DNA of 64,000 bases from Lysobacter arvi (GTDB lineage Bacteria; Pseudomonadota; Gammaproteobacteria; Xanthomonadales; Xanthomonadaceae): contig JARUHG010000008.1 in the NCBI GenBank assembly GCA_031216755.1, forward strand, positions 47,784-111,783. The letters are read 5' to 3'. Of this stretch, positions 55,142 to 64,000 are shown in pieces (position 1 is the first letter of the stretch; every line of letters begins with the position of its first letter). The notes below the pieces were generated by a model. The model made no database searches. It saw nothing but the letters and a program-made list of their open reading frames with translations, and was not told where the DNA came from. The position numbers were made by a program, and so were the translations under genes.

Positions 55142-56545
55142 ATGTTCCGCAAGCCCTCACTCGCAATCACTGCACTGCTCGCACTGGCCACGCCCGCGCT
55201 CGCCTTCGCGCAGGATGCCGCCGCGGCCGCGCCGGTCGCGAACAAGGGCGACATCGCGTGGCTGCTCGTCTGCGCGGCGCTGGTGATTTTCATGACGCTG
55301 CCGGGCCTGGCGCTGTTCTACGGTGGCCTGGTGCGCAGCAAGAACGTGTTGTCGGTGCTGATCCAGACGCTGATCGTGTTCTCGCTCGTGGCGGTGTTGT
55401 GGGCACTGTACGGGTATTCGCTCGCGTTCACGCCGGGCAACCCCTTCATCGGCGGCTTCGATCGCGTGTTCGCCAAGGGGCTGGATGCCACCGCGATGGG
55501 CGCCACGTTCACCAAGGGCGTGTACATCCCGGAACTGGTGTTCTTCGTGTTCCAGGGCGCGTTCGCGTGCATCACCTGCGCGCTGATCATCGGTGCGTTC
55601 GCCGAACGCGTGAAGTTCGCGGGCGTGCTGCTGTTCACCGTGCTGTGGTTCACCTTCGCCTACACGCCGATGGCGCACATGGTGTGGTTCTTCCCGGGCC
55701 CCGACGCGTTCACCAGCAACGACGCGGTGCCGGGCGTGCTCGCGCAGTCCGGCTTCCTGTTCGCGCGCGGCGCGCTCGACTTCGCCGGCGGCACCGTGGT
55801 GCACATCAACGCCGCGATCGCGGGCCTGGTGGGCTCCTACGTGATCGGCAAGCGCGTGGGCTACGGGCGCGAGGCGATCAAGCCGCACAACCTCACGCAG
55901 ACGATGATCGGCGCGTCGATCCTGTGGGTCGGCTGGTTCGGCTTCAACGCAGGCTCCGCGCTGGAAGCCAACGCCGTGGCCGCGCAGGCCTTCGTCAACA
56001 CGTTCCTCGCGACCGCGGCGGCGGTGCTGGGCTGGACGGCGGTGGAATGGATCAGCAAGGGCAAGCCGTCGATGCTCGGCGCGGCTTCGGGCGCGGTGGC
56101 CGGACTGGTGGCGATCACGCCGGCCGCCGGCTTCGTCGGCCTGTGCGGCGCGATGATCATCGGCGCGATCGCGGGCGCGGTGTGCCTGTGGGGCGTCAAT
56201 GGCCTCAAGCGCCTGCTCGGCGCGGACGACGCACTGGACGTGTTCGGCGTGCACGGCGTCGGCGGCATCCTCGGCGCGCTGCTCACCGGCGTGTTCGCAT
56301 CGCCCGCGCTCGGCGGCGCGGGCATCTGGGATTACGTCACCGAAACGGCGCTGCCCGAATACAGCATCGCCTCGCAGGTGTGGATCCAGTTGCAGGGCGT
56401 GCTGGTGACCGTGGTCGTGTCGGGCGTCGTCGCGCTGATCGCGTTCCTGATCGTGAAGTACACCGTCGGTCTGCGCGTGAGCGAGGAATCCGAGCGCGAA
56501 GGCCTGGACATCACCTCGCACGGCGAATCGGCGTACGAGAGCTGA
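55142..56545 (+). CDS. amtB: Ammonium transporter
   Basis: 467 aa from the ATG at 55142, which starts a signal peptide (MFRKPSLAITALLALATPAL, cleavage near AFAQ). Amt/Rh channel features: LFYGGLVRSKNV, the conserved DFAGGTVVHINAAIAG with the first pore His, and FGVHGVGGILGALLTG with the second. The open frame extends back to an ATG at 54935 with a good ribosome-binding site (GAGGTG). Those 69 extra codons would put repeat-encoded sequence in front of the signal peptide, so the 55142 start is preferred although it has no clear ribosome-binding site. Forms an operon with glnK. Confidence 0.93.
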   Translation: MFRKPSLAITALLALATPALAFAQDAAAAAPVANKGDIAWLLVCAALVIFMTLPGLALFYGGLVRSKNVLSVLIQTLIVFSLVAVLWALYGYSLAFTPGNPFIGGFDRVFAKGLDATAMGATFTKGVYIPELVFFVFQGAFACITCALIIGAFAERVKFAGVLLFTVLWFTFAYTPMAHMVWFFPGPDAFTSNDAVPGVLAQSGFLFARGALDFAGGTVVHINAAIAGLVGSYVIGKRVGYGREAIKPHNLTQTMIGASILWVGWFGFNAGSALEANAVAAQAFVNTFLATAAAVLGWTAVEWISKGKPSMLGAASGAVAGLVAITPAAGFVGLCGAMIIGAIAGAVCLWGVNGLKRLLGADDALDVFGVHGVGGILGALLTGVFASPALGGAGIWDYVTETALPEYSIASQVWIQLQGVLVTVVVSGVVALIAFLIVKYTVGLRVSEESEREGLDITSHGESAYES

Positions 56546-56596
56546 GGGCTCATCCGGGCAAAGGCGTGTGCAACCCCTCCCGCACACGCCGCGGCA

Positions 56597-56629
56597 GCGC
56601 GCGACGGCTCACCCCGTCGCGCGCTTTTT
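56597..56629 (+). terminator. Rho-independent terminator of amtB
   Basis: An 11-bp stem, GCGCGCGACGG / CCGTCGCGCGC, with a 6-base loop is followed by five T residues. The stop codon of the convergent permease gene lies in its loop, so the hairpin also encodes that protein's last residues. Confidence 0.88.
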
Positions 56630-57994
56630 CCCGCGATGCCGCCGCGCCAGTTCGCTCGCCAGCGCGATGCCGGCGGCGAGCGCCGCCATCGACAGGAACT
56701 GCCCGCGCGTCTGGCTCGACGACACCAGCAGCGCGAAGATCAGCGCGAGGATGCCCAGCGCGGCCAGCGTCAGCCACGGGAAACCGCGCATGCGGAACGG
56801 CAGCGGCGTGCCCGTGCGTTCCGCGCGCCGGCGCAGGATCAACTGCGACACCAGCGCGAGCGTCCACACCAGCAGACACGTGGACCCGACGATGTTGAGC
56901 AGCACCGGCAGCACGCGGTTCGGGAACCACAGTTCGAACACCGTTGCGACGAAACCGAACACCACGCACGACAGCACCGCCATCACCGGCACCTGGCGGC
57001 GGTTCACGCGCGCCAGCCAGCGCGGGGCCTCGCTGCGCTGGGCCAGCGAGAAGATCATGCGCGAGGCGCCGTAGAGGTTGGCGTTCAACGCCGACAGCAG
57101 CGCGACGACGGCGATGAGCGTGATCGTCGTGGAGGCGTACGGAATGCGCGCGATTTCCAGCACCGCCGCGAAGGGCGAGCGAAGCGCCTCGCTGGTCCAC
57201 GGCACCACGGCGATGATCACGCTGATCGAGCCGATGTAGAACACGAGGATGCGCCAGGCGACGGTGCGGATCGCGCGTGCGAGGCTGCGCGAGGGGTCCG
57301 AGGTTTCGGCCGCGGCGACCGCGACGATCTCGGTACCGCCGAAGGCGAACACCACCACCAGCAACGCCGCGCCGATGCCCGCCCAGCCCTTCGGCGCGAA
57401 GCCGCCGTGCGCGGTGACGTTCGAAAGCCCGGGCGACGGCACGCCCGGCAGCAGGCCGAGCAGCAACGCGGCGCCGATGGCGATGAAGAGCACGATGGCG
57501 GCAACCTTCATGATCGCGAACCAGAACTCGAATTCGCCGAAGTTCCGCACGCCCATCAGGTTGATGAAGGTGAAGAACAGCATGAAGGCCAGCGACGACA
57601 ACGGCACCGGGATCTGCGGCCAGACGGTCGCGAGCAGGCCGGCGGCACCGACCGATTCGGCCGCCACCACGATCACCACCTGCGCCCACCACAGCCAGCC
57701 GACGGTCGCGCCGGCGGTGGCACCCAGCGCATCGGCGGCGTAGACCGAGAACGCGCCGCTGGCCGGCTTCACCGCCGCCATCTCGCCCAGTGCGTTCATC
57801 ACGATGATCACCAGCGCGCCGGCGATGAGGTAGGACACCAGCACCGCGGGGCCCGCGGCCTGCACGCCCACGCCCGAACCCAGGAACAGGCCGGCGCCGA
57901 TCGCGCTGCCCAGGCCCATCATGATCAGCTGTCGGGGCTTGAGCGCATGGCCCAGCTGCGGCGCGGCGGCCGGGAAAACGTCGGTGTCGGACAT
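56609..57994 (-). CDS. APC-family amino acid permease
   Basis: 461 aa, about 12 helices. The amino acid-polyamine-organocation signature is at the start of helix 1 (IMMGLGSAIGAGLFLGSG), followed by GEMAAVKPASGAFSVYAADA and VFAFGGTEIVAVAAAETSDP. It resembles the GabP/AnsP/ProY group of proton symporters for neutral amino acids or GABA; the substrate is not clear. Start at 57992-57994; a GTG 30 bases upstream is an alternative. Convergent with amtB. Confidence 0.9.
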   Translation of the reverse strand: MSDTDVFPAAAPQLGHALKPRQLIMMGLGSAIGAGLFLGSGVGVQAAGPAVLVSYLIAGALVIIVMNALGEMAAVKPASGAFSVYAADALGATAGATVGWLWWAQVVIVVAAESVGAAGLLATVWPQIPVPLSSLAFMLFFTFINLMGVRNFGEFEFWFAIMKVAAIVLFIAIGAALLLGLLPGVPSPGLSNVTAHGGFAPKGWAGIGAALLVVVFAFGGTEIVAVAAAETSDPSRSLARAIRTVAWRILVFYIGSISVIIAVVPWTSEALRSPFAAVLEIARIPYASTTITLIAVVALLSALNANLYGASRMIFSLAQRSEAPRWLARVNRRQVPVMAVLSCVVFGFVATVFELWFPNRVLPVLLNIVGSTCLLVWTLALVSQLILRRRAERTGTPLPFRMRGFPWLTLAALGILALIFALLVSSSQTRGQFLSMAALAAGIALASELARRHRGKKRATG

Positions 57995-58114
57995 CGGAAG
58001 GTGTGTGGCGTCGAGGGGCGACACGATACCGCGTCGCGCGCATCCGCTTCCGTGCCGAAGCGGCCGGTCGCCGCCTCACGCGCGCCTATCGGGCACCGCG
58101 CTAGCGTTCGGCGC

Positions 58115-58354
58115 ATGGACACCCGAACCCAGACCCTGCCGCCGGGTTGGCGGATCGAAGCGACCGGTCCTTTCCCCGGCAGCCGCGCCTGCGTGCTGCG
58201 CCTGACCCATGCCGACGGGATCGATGCGGTCTGGCAGATCGACGATGGCTCGCCGCAGTGCGAGGCGGTCCGGCAGCTGGCAGCGGCGATGGCGCTCACC
58301 GGCGAGAGCTACCGCGAGCAGGACGAAGGCCCGCCGCCCCTGCTTTCGACCTGA
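58115..58354 (+). CDS. Small hypothetical protein
   Basis: 79 aa, no family recognised. It begins MDTRTQTLPPGWRIEATGPF and contains LRLTHADGIDAVWQIDDG followed by a short helix (EAVRQLAAAMALTGES). There is no signal peptide or membrane helix. Coding is supported by the absence of stops and normal codon use, and it lies divergent from the permease gene; still, it could be a chance frame. The next 241 bases (58355-58595) hold nothing recognisable. Confidence 0.5.
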   Translation: MDTRTQTLPPGWRIEATGPFPGSRACVLRLTHADGIDAVWQIDDGSPQCEAVRQLAAAMALTGESYREQDEGPPPLLST

Positions 58355-58595
58355 GCGCGGCGGCGACTGGCCCCGGCGCCGGTTTGGGCAGCCGACCGGA
58401 GATTCGGAGGGGAAGTTCCGAGGGGAGAGGGTCGACCTCGGCGCCGGGGCCTGTTCAGTCTGCACGCGAGGCCGCCGTAGGCGCAGTCAGGAAGATCGGA
58501 AGCGCAAGTCGGAGGAAACCCGACATCCGAAAGGTCGCGGCGTCCGCGTGCCTTCGAGGCGATACGCTGGCCGGGTCCCGTTGCCGAGTGAGGCC

Positions 58596-59651
58596 ATGAC
58601 CACGACCACCGACACGACGATCGCCGGCCTGTTCGGCCTCTCGCTTCCCGTGGTGCAGGCCCCGATGGCGGGCGTGCAGGGCGCATCGCTCGCACTGGCC
58701 GTGGCGCAGGCGGGCGGACTCGGCTCGCTGCCCGCCGCCACGCTGACGCCCGAAGCGCTGCGGCATGATCTGGCTGCGCTGCGCGAACGCACCGGCAGCC
58801 CGATCAACGTCAACTTCTTCTGCCACTCGCCGCCGACGCCGGACGCGGAACGCGAAGCGGCGTGGCGCCACCTGCTGGCGCCCTACTACGCCGAGTTCGG
58901 CCTGGACCCGGCCGCGCTCGTGGCCGGGCCGGCGCGCACGCCCTTCAGTCACGAACTCGCCGACGTGCTGGCCGAACAGCCGCCGGCGGTCGTCAGCTTC
59001 CACTTCGGCCTGCCGGCATCGGACCTGCTCGAACGCGTGCGCGCGACCGGCGCGAAGGTGCTGTCGTCCGCGACGACGGTGGAGGAAGCGCGCTGGCTGC
59101 AGGCGCAGGGCGTGGACGCGATCATCGCGCAGGGCCTGGAGGCCGGCGGGCACCGCGGGCATTTCCTGTCCGACGACCTCGATGCGCAGGCGGGCACCTT
59201 CGCGCTGCTGCCGCAGATCGTGCGCGCGGTCCACGTGCCGGTCATCGCCGCCGGCGGCATTGCGGACGCTGCGGGCGTCGCGGCGGCGCGGGCGCTCGGC
59301 GCGGCCGGCGTGCAGGTCGGCACGGCGTACCTGCTGTGTCCGGAAGCGACGACCGGCCCCGTGCATCGCCAGGCGCTGACCGCCGATGCGGGGACGACCA
59401 CCGCGCTGACCAACCTGTTCACCGGTCGGCCCGCACGCGGCATCACCAACCGTCTGATGCGCGAACTCGGCGCGATGCGCGGCGACGTCCCGGCCTTCCC
59501 GCTCGCCGCCGGCGCCGTGTCGCCGTTGCGCGGCAAGGCCGAAGCGACCGGCAGCGGCGACTTCTCGCCGTTGTGGGCGGGCCAGAACACCACCGGTTGC
59601 CGCGCGGTGCCGGCGGCCGAGATCACGCGGGAACTCGCGCGCGGCTGGTAA
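58596..59651 (+). CDS. Nitronate monooxygenase (class I-type, FMN-binding TIM barrel)
   Basis: 351 aa. 2-nitropropane dioxygenase/nitronate monooxygenase fold: VVQAPMAGVQGASLALAVAQ, INVNFFCHSPP, the catalytic His region IIAQGLEAGGHRGHFLS, VPVIAAGGIADAAGVAAARA and VGTAYLLCPEA. It oxidises nitronates such as propionate-3-nitronate with FMN and O2; FabK-like enoyl reductase activity is less likely given the HRG motif. The ATG follows GAGTGAGGCC. Confidence 0.88.
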   Translation: MTTTTDTTIAGLFGLSLPVVQAPMAGVQGASLALAVAQAGGLGSLPAATLTPEALRHDLAALRERTGSPINVNFFCHSPPTPDAEREAAWRHLLAPYYAEFGLDPAALVAGPARTPFSHELADVLAEQPPAVVSFHFGLPASDLLERVRATGAKVLSSATTVEEARWLQAQGVDAIIAQGLEAGGHRGHFLSDDLDAQAGTFALLPQIVRAVHVPVIAAGGIADAAGVAAARALGAAGVQVGTAYLLCPEATTGPVHRQALTADAGTTTALTNLFTGRPARGITNRLMRELGAMRGDVPAFPLAAGAVSPLRGKAEATGSGDFSPLWAGQNTTGCRAVPAAEITRELARGW

Positions 59652-59834
59652 GCAGCGGGCGCGTCGATGGGAACGTCGGCGCGCGCTTAAGGCTCCGCGC
59701 CTGCGCATCGCGCTGCCACGCGGCGCGGGCGGCGCGAGGTGAAGTTCGCGTGCACGGCGCATGTCGGCGCCCCCTCACGCCCCATCGCGTGCACGGTCGG
59801 CAGAATGCAGGCCACTTCGACGACACGTCGCTGC

Positions 59835-60590
59835 ATGACCTCGATCAACGTCCTGACCGTCAACATGCACATGGGCTTCAGCCTGCTCAACCGCCGGTTC
59901 GTGCTGCCCGAGCTGCGCGAGGCGATCCGCAACGTGTCCGCCGACATGGTGTTCCTGCAGGAAGTGCTAGGCGAACACGCTCACCATGCGCGGCGCCACG
60001 CCGACTGGCCGACCGGACCGCAGTACGAGTTCCTCGCCGACTCGCTCTGGACGCAGTTCGCCTACGGGCGCAACGCGGTGTATCCGCACGGCCACCACGG
60101 CAACGCGCTGCTGTCGAAGTTCCCGATCGCCTCGCACGAGAACCGCGACGTGTCGGTGCAGGGCCACGAACAGCGCGGGCTGTTGCACGCGGTGGTGCGA
60201 GTGCCCGATCCGCGGGACGGGCACGAGGTCGACGTGCACACGATCTGCGTGCACCTGGGCCTGCGCGAATCGCACCGCCAGCGGCAGATCGCCCTGCTGT
60301 GCGAGGTGATTTCCCGGCAGATCCCGCACGAGGCGCCGCTGGTCGTGGCCGGCGACTTCAACGACTGGCGCCGGCGCGGGCATCGCCTGCTGCGCCGCTG
60401 CGGGCTGGTGGAAGCGTTCGAGCACGCGCGCGGTCGCCTGGCCCGCACGTTCCCCTCGCGCTGGCCGACACTGCCGGTCGATCGCATCTACGTGCGTCAC
60501 GCGCGGGTGCTGGACGCGCGCGTGCTGGCCTCGCGCCCGTGGTCGCACCTGTCCGACCACGTGCCGCTGCTGGCGAGGATCGCGCTGTGA
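59835..60590 (+). CDS. Endonuclease/exonuclease/phosphatase family protein (YbhP-like)
   Basis: 251 aa. EEP fold: INVLTVNMHMGFSLLNRRF, FLQEVLGEHAHHAR (metal-ligand Glu), GNALLSKFPI, VHTICVHLGLRESHRQRQI, VVAGDFNDWRRRG (catalytic Asp/Asn) and the final His in SDHVPLLARI. In E. coli ybhP is the first gene before clsB and ybhN, the same order as here. It could be a phosphodiesterase acting on lipid head groups, but this is inference. The stop overlaps the next start as GTGA. Confidence 0.85.
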   Translation: MTSINVLTVNMHMGFSLLNRRFVLPELREAIRNVSADMVFLQEVLGEHAHHARRHADWPTGPQYEFLADSLWTQFAYGRNAVYPHGHHGNALLSKFPIASHENRDVSVQGHEQRGLLHAVVRVPDPRDGHEVDVHTICVHLGLRESHRQRQIALLCEVISRQIPHEAPLVVAGDFNDWRRRGHRLLRRCGLVEAFEHARGRLARTFPSRWPTLPVDRIYVRHARVLDARVLASRPWSHLSDHVPLLARIAL

Positions 60591-61804
60591 GGCTCACGCG
60601 CGCCATCGACACCTGCTGGCGGCGTGGCCATCGCGTGCGGCTGCTGGAGAACGGCGAGGACTACTTCGCGCGCGTGTTCGAGGCCATCGACGCGGCGCAG
60701 CGCGAGGTCCTGATGGAAACCTTCATCTGGTTCGAGGACAAGGTCGGCATCGCGCTGAAGGATCGCCTGGTCGCGGCCGCGCAGCGCGGCGTGCGCGTGC
60801 ATTTCCTGGTGGATGCGTTCGGCTCGCCGGACCTGTCCGACGAGTTTCTCCAGGAACTGACCACCGCCGGCGTGCAGCTGCGCATGTACGACCGCCAGCC
60901 GGCCCTGATGGGCATCCGCCTCAACGTCTTCCGGCGCATGCATCGCAAGCTGGTGGCGATCGACGAGGCCGTCGCCTTCGTCGGCGGCATCAACTATTCG
61001 GCCGACCACCTCGCCGACTTCGGCCCGACGGCGAAGCAGGACTACGCGGTGGAAGTCGAAGGACCGGTCGTGGCCGACATCGTCTCCTTCCTGCGCCGCG
61101 CGATGGTCACCCGCGGCACCGGCGAGCGCTGGGAGCCCGACGGCGCCGCGGAGTCGCGCGCTTCCGAAGGGCCGGCGGACGTCTGCTTCCTGCCGCGCGA
61201 CAACGGCCGTCGTTCGCGCGCGATCGAGCATGCGTACCGCCAGGCGTTTCGCGATGCCCGGCGCGAGATCGTGATCGCCAACGCGTACTTCTTCCCGGGC
61301 TACGGGTTCCTGCGCGACCTGCGCGGCGCGGCGCGGCGTGGGGTGAAGGTGCAACTGATCTTCCAGGGCGAGCCGGACACGCCGATGGCGCTGATCGCCG
61401 CGCGCTGGCTGTACCGCTACCTCGTCGACGCCGGCGTGCACATCTTCGAGTACTGCGAGCGGCCGTTCCACGGCAAGGTCGCGGTGATCGACGAGGAATG
61501 GAGCACGGTCGGCTCGAGCAACCTGGACCCGCTGAGCCTGTCGCTCAACCTGGAAGCGAACGTGTTCATCCGCGATGCCGCCTTCGCGCGCGACCTGCGC
61601 GGGCGCCTGGGCGTGCTCATCGAGCGCCACTGCAAGGTGGTCGAACCCGAGAGCGTGCCGCGCGGGCGCTTCTGGCAGCCGATCACCCGCCCGCTGCTGT
61701 TCCATGTCCTGCGCAATTTCCCGCAGTGGGCCGGCTGGCTGCCGGCGCACAAGCCGGCCACCACGCTGGTGCAGCCGCCCGACGATGCGGACGTGGCCTC
61801 GTGA
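60587..61804 (+). CDS. clsB: Cardiolipin synthase B-like phospholipase D family protein
   Basis: 405 aa. GTG start inside the previous stop. Two PLD motifs: [18 protein letters not shown] (His119) and [18 protein letters not shown] (His295). It joins phospholipids into cardiolipin in the inner membrane; some ClsB enzymes also make phosphatidylglycerol from PE and glycerol. Length and motif spacing agree with ClsB (YbhO). Ends in a GTGA overlap with the next gene. Confidence 0.9.
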   Translation: MRLTRAIDTCWRRGHRVRLLENGEDYFARVFEAIDAAQREVLMETFIWFEDKVGIALKDRLVAAAQRGVRVHFLVDAFGSPDLSDEFLQELTTAGVQLRMYDRQPALMGIRLNVFRRMHRKLVAIDEAVAFVGGINYSADHLADFGPTAKQDYAVEVEGPVVADIVSFLRRAMVTRGTGERWEPDGAAESRASEGPADVCFLPRDNGRRSRAIEHAYRQAFRDARREIVIANAYFFPGYGFLRDLRGAARRGVKVQLIFQGEPDTPMALIAARWLYRYLVDAGVHIFEYCERPFHGKVAVIDEEWSTVGSSNLDPLSLSLNLEANVFIRDAAFARDLRGRLGVLIERHCKVVEPESVPRGRFWQPITRPLLFHVLRNFPQWAGWLPAHKPATTLVQPPDDADVAS

Positions 61805-62760
61805 CGGCGTCGCGGCAGCGCTGGCGACGCATCCGGCGCATCGGGTTCTACGTGTTCCTGGCGCTGGTGGCGTTCCTGCTCGTGCGCTATGCACGGTCGG
61901 TGGAATGGGCCGAAGTCGGCCGCACGCTCGCGGGTTACGGCGCAGGCACGCTCGCGACCGCCGCCGGCCTGACCGTCGCCAGTTACCTGCTCTACTCGGC
62001 CTACGACCTGGCCGCGCGCCGGTACGCGCGACACGAGCTGTCGACGCCGAAGGTGATGGGCATCTCGATGCTCGCGTACGCCTTCAGCCTCAACGTCGGC
62101 GCGCTGTTCGGCGGGGCCGGCTTCCGCTACCGCATCTACTCGCACGCGGGCCTGGGCCTGGGGACGATCAGCCGGATCGTCGGCTTCGCCATCGGCACGA
62201 ACTGGATGGGCTACCTGCTGCTGGCCGGCGCGCTGTTCGTCTCCGGCCGCGTGCATCCGCCGCCGGGCTGGCCGGTGACCGGCGAACGACTGCCCTGGCT
62301 GGGCGCGGCGATGCTCGCCGCGGTGGTCGTGTACCTGGTCGCGTGCCGCCTCACGCGCGGGCGCGTGCTGCACGTCCGCGGGCACCACTTCCGCCTGCCA
62401 TCGCTGCCGCTGGCGCTGCTGCAGCTCGCGCTCGCGGCGACCAACTGGGCGTTGATGGCCGCGCTGATGTTCGTGCTGATGCCGTCGGGTGTCGCGTACC
62501 CGGCGGTGCTCGGCGCGCTGCTGGTGTCGGCGGTCGCGGCGGCGATCGCGCACGTCCCGGCCGGCTTCGGCGTGCTCGAAGCGGTGTTCATCGCGCTGCT
62601 CGGCCACCAGGTGCCGCAGCCGCAGCTGTTGGCCGCGCTGCTGGCGTATCGCGCCTGCTATTACCTGGGCCCGCTCATGCTCGCGGTCGCCGGTTATGCG
62701 GCGTTCGAAGCCCGCCGGCGCAAGCGGCCGGCAGGCGGCGATGGGGCCGGTCCGACCTGA
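61801..62760 (+). CDS. ybhN: YbhN-type lysylphosphatidylglycerol synthase transmembrane-domain protein (UPF0104)
   Basis: 319 aa, seven or eight helices and no catalytic domain. It has the MprF-like flippase pattern: [40 protein letters not shown], and [20 protein letters not shown]. Together with the EEP and ClsB genes this is the E. coli ybhP-clsB-ybhN arrangement, with both junctions as GTGA overlaps. A lipid-translocating role is plausible but not shown. Confidence 0.88.
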   Translation: MTASRQRWRRIRRIGFYVFLALVAFLLVRYARSVEWAEVGRTLAGYGAGTLATAAGLTVASYLLYSAYDLAARRYARHELSTPKVMGISMLAYAFSLNVGALFGGAGFRYRIYSHAGLGLGTISRIVGFAIGTNWMGYLLLAGALFVSGRVHPPPGWPVTGERLPWLGAAMLAAVVVYLVACRLTRGRVLHVRGHHFRLPSLPLALLQLALAATNWALMAALMFVLMPSGVAYPAVLGALLVSAVAAAIAHVPAGFGVLEAVFIALLGHQVPQPQLLAALLAYRACYYLGPLMLAVAGYAAFEARRRKRPAGGDGAGPT

Positions 62761-62851
62761 TCGACGCGCCAATCGACGTGAACGTTCCGTCATCGTGGCT
62801 GCGATAAGCTCGCGTGATTTTCCGTAAGCCGCAGTGCATGGGGGATGTCGG

Positions 62852-64000
62852 GTGACCACGGAAACCAAATCGCGCCGTTCGTCTTCGGCGCGCAAGGCGA
62901 CGCCATCGTCAGCGAAGGCCGTGGCAACGGCGCCCAGGAAGCGGGCGAACGTCGAGGCGCCGCGCGAGGCGCCGCGCGATCCGCTGGACGTCATCATCGA
63001 AGCGATGGACGCCGTGCGTGCGGGCGATTTCTCGGTCCGCCTGCCGCTGAACTGGCAGGGCCAGGAAGGCCAGCTCGCGCAGATCCTCAACGAGATCGTC
63101 AGCCACAACCGGCGCCTCGCCGCCGAACTGTCGCGCGTGGGCGAGGCCGTCGGCCGCGAAGGCCAGACCCGCCAGCGCGTGGTGCCCGCCAATCGCCAGG
63201 GCCAGTGGCGGGGGATGGAGGACTCGGTCAACGCGTTGATCGACGACCTCGTGCGTCCCGTCGAAGCGATGGGCGAAGCGATGGCCGGCGTCGCCAAGGG
63301 CGACCTCACCCGCACCGTGCCGCTGGAGGCCGACGGCCGTCCGCTGAAGGGCGAATTCCTGCGGTCGGCGAACATCGTCAACCGCATGATCGAGCAGATG
63401 GGCGAGTTCAGCTCGGAAGTGACGCGCGTGGCGCTGGAGGTCGGCACCGCCGGCCGCCTCGGCGGGCAGGCGAAGGTCAAGGGCGTTTCGGGCGTGTGGA
63501 AGGACCTGACCGACTCGGTCAACCAGATGGCGTCCAACCTCACCGCGCAGGTGCGCAACATCGCCGACGTGACCATCGCCGTCGCCAACGGCGACCTGTC
63601 GCGCAAGATCACCGTGGACGTGCGCGGCGAGATCCTGCAGCTGAAGGAAGCCATCAACACGATGGTGGACCAGTTGCGCGGTTTCGCCTCGGAAGTGACG
63701 CGCGTGGCGCGCGAGGTGGGCACCGAAGGGCGCCTGGGCGGCCAGGCCGTCGTGCCCGGCGTCGCCGGTACGTGGAAGGACCTGACCGACTCGGTCAACG
63801 CGATGGCGTCCAACCTCACCTCGCAGGTGCGCAACATCGCCGAGGTGACCACCGCGGTGGCCAAGGGCGATCTCTCGCGCAAGATCACCGTGGACGTGCG
63901 CGGCGAGATCCTCGAACTGAAGAACACCATCAACACGATGGTGGACCAGCTCAACGGCTTCTCCTCCGAAGTGACGCGCGTGGCGCGCGAAGTGGGCACC
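62852..64000 (+). CDS. HAMP-array sensor protein, N-terminal part (probable hybrid histidine kinase)
   Basis: 383 codons, running off the right edge. The start is a GTG with GGGGGAT eight bases upstream; ATGs nearby are out of frame or quickly stopped. A basic, Ala/Ser-rich N-terminus has no membrane segment, so the protein is cytoplasmic. Then come tandem HAMP-like modules of 92-97 residues: [40 protein letters not shown] and [20 protein letters not shown], with [19 protein letters not shown] linkers. In the Nik1/DhkJ-type proteins such arrays lead into GAF, kinase and receiver domains beyond this window. Confidence 0.82.
   Translation, partial: MTTETKSRRSSSARKATPSSAKAVATAPRKRANVEAPREAPRDPLDVIIEAMDAVRAGDFSVRLPLNWQGQEGQLAQILNEIVSHNRRLAAELSRVGEAVGREGQTRQRVVPANRQGQWRGMEDSVNALIDDLVRPVEAMGEAMAGVAKGDLTRTVPLEADGRPLKGEFLRSANIVNRMIEQMGEFSSEVTRVALEVGTAGRLGGQAKVKGVSGVWKDLTDSVNQMASNLTAQVRNIADVTIAVANGDLSRKITVDVRGEILQLKEAINTMVDQLRGFASEVTRVAREVGTEGRLGGQAVVPGVAGTWKDLTDSVNAMASNLTSQVRNIAEVTTAVAKGDLSRKITVDVRGEILELKNTINTMVDQLNGFSSEVTRVAREVGT

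Overview
The window is high-GC, gene-dense gammaproteobacterial DNA. It most resembles a Lysobacter-type member of the Xanthomonadaceae: it has a Xanthomonas-style GlcNAc utilisation locus (NagP, LacI-type NagR, TonB-dependent receptor, GH20 lipoprotein, NagB-II, GntR regulator), a complete Entner-Doudoroff operon, a DcaP-like porin, and the small hairpin repeats usual in this family. The taxon is inferred from gene content only. No rRNA, tRNA, CRISPR array, insertion sequence or prophage was seen; this is mainly core chromosome.

Layout. 1-7.0 kb: acetate/carboxylate block: a partial PQQ-type sugar dehydrogenase, a NarL/FixJ response regulator and acs on the minus strand, divergent from a DcaP-like porin and an MHS-family transporter. 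7.3-11.0 kb: one large indolepyruvate ferredoxin oxidoreductase fusion. 11.3-14.2 kb: gntR-nagB-II-nagA, divergent from zwf-pgl-edd-eda (14.5-19.3 kb), with the same direct-repeat operator in front of both units. 19.4-20.7 kb: a QEGLA-family putative metallopeptidase. 21.0-30.2 kb: nagR and nagP, divergent from a glucokinase-type kinase, a TonB-dependent receptor and a GH20 hexosaminidase, with LacI-type palindromes between them. Together these genes would release, import, phosphorylate, deacetylate and deaminate GlcNAc.

30.4-42.4 kb: housekeeping and poorly known genes: TPR proteins (one fused to a 2OG-Fe(II) oxygenase domain), a gamma-glutamyltransferase, a metallo-beta-lactamase-fold protein, a Ycf46-like AAA ATPase, an AEC transporter, an orphan ParA, and sixA-yceI-PLD joined by GTGA overlaps. 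42.7-43.3 kb: two tandem paralogous small proteins (62 and 60 aa) of a family I cannot name, with their own strong terminator; this is the best candidate for something undescribed. 43.4-51.2 kb: thioesterase, acyltransferase, YheT-type hydrolase, TPR/sulfotransferase-like protein, PEBP protein, META/DUF4377 lipoprotein, uppP.

51.2-56.5 kb: nitrogen block: glnA behind a sigma-54 promoter with upstream NtrC boxes, a TorF-type porin, glnK and amtB. Two oddities lie here: a degenerate second copy of the glnA 3' end, and a hairpin repeat inserted between glnK and amtB. 56.6-64 kb: APC permease, nitronate monooxygenase, a ybhP-clsB-ybhN-like operon with stop/start overlaps, and the start of a HAMP-array sensor protein that runs off the window.
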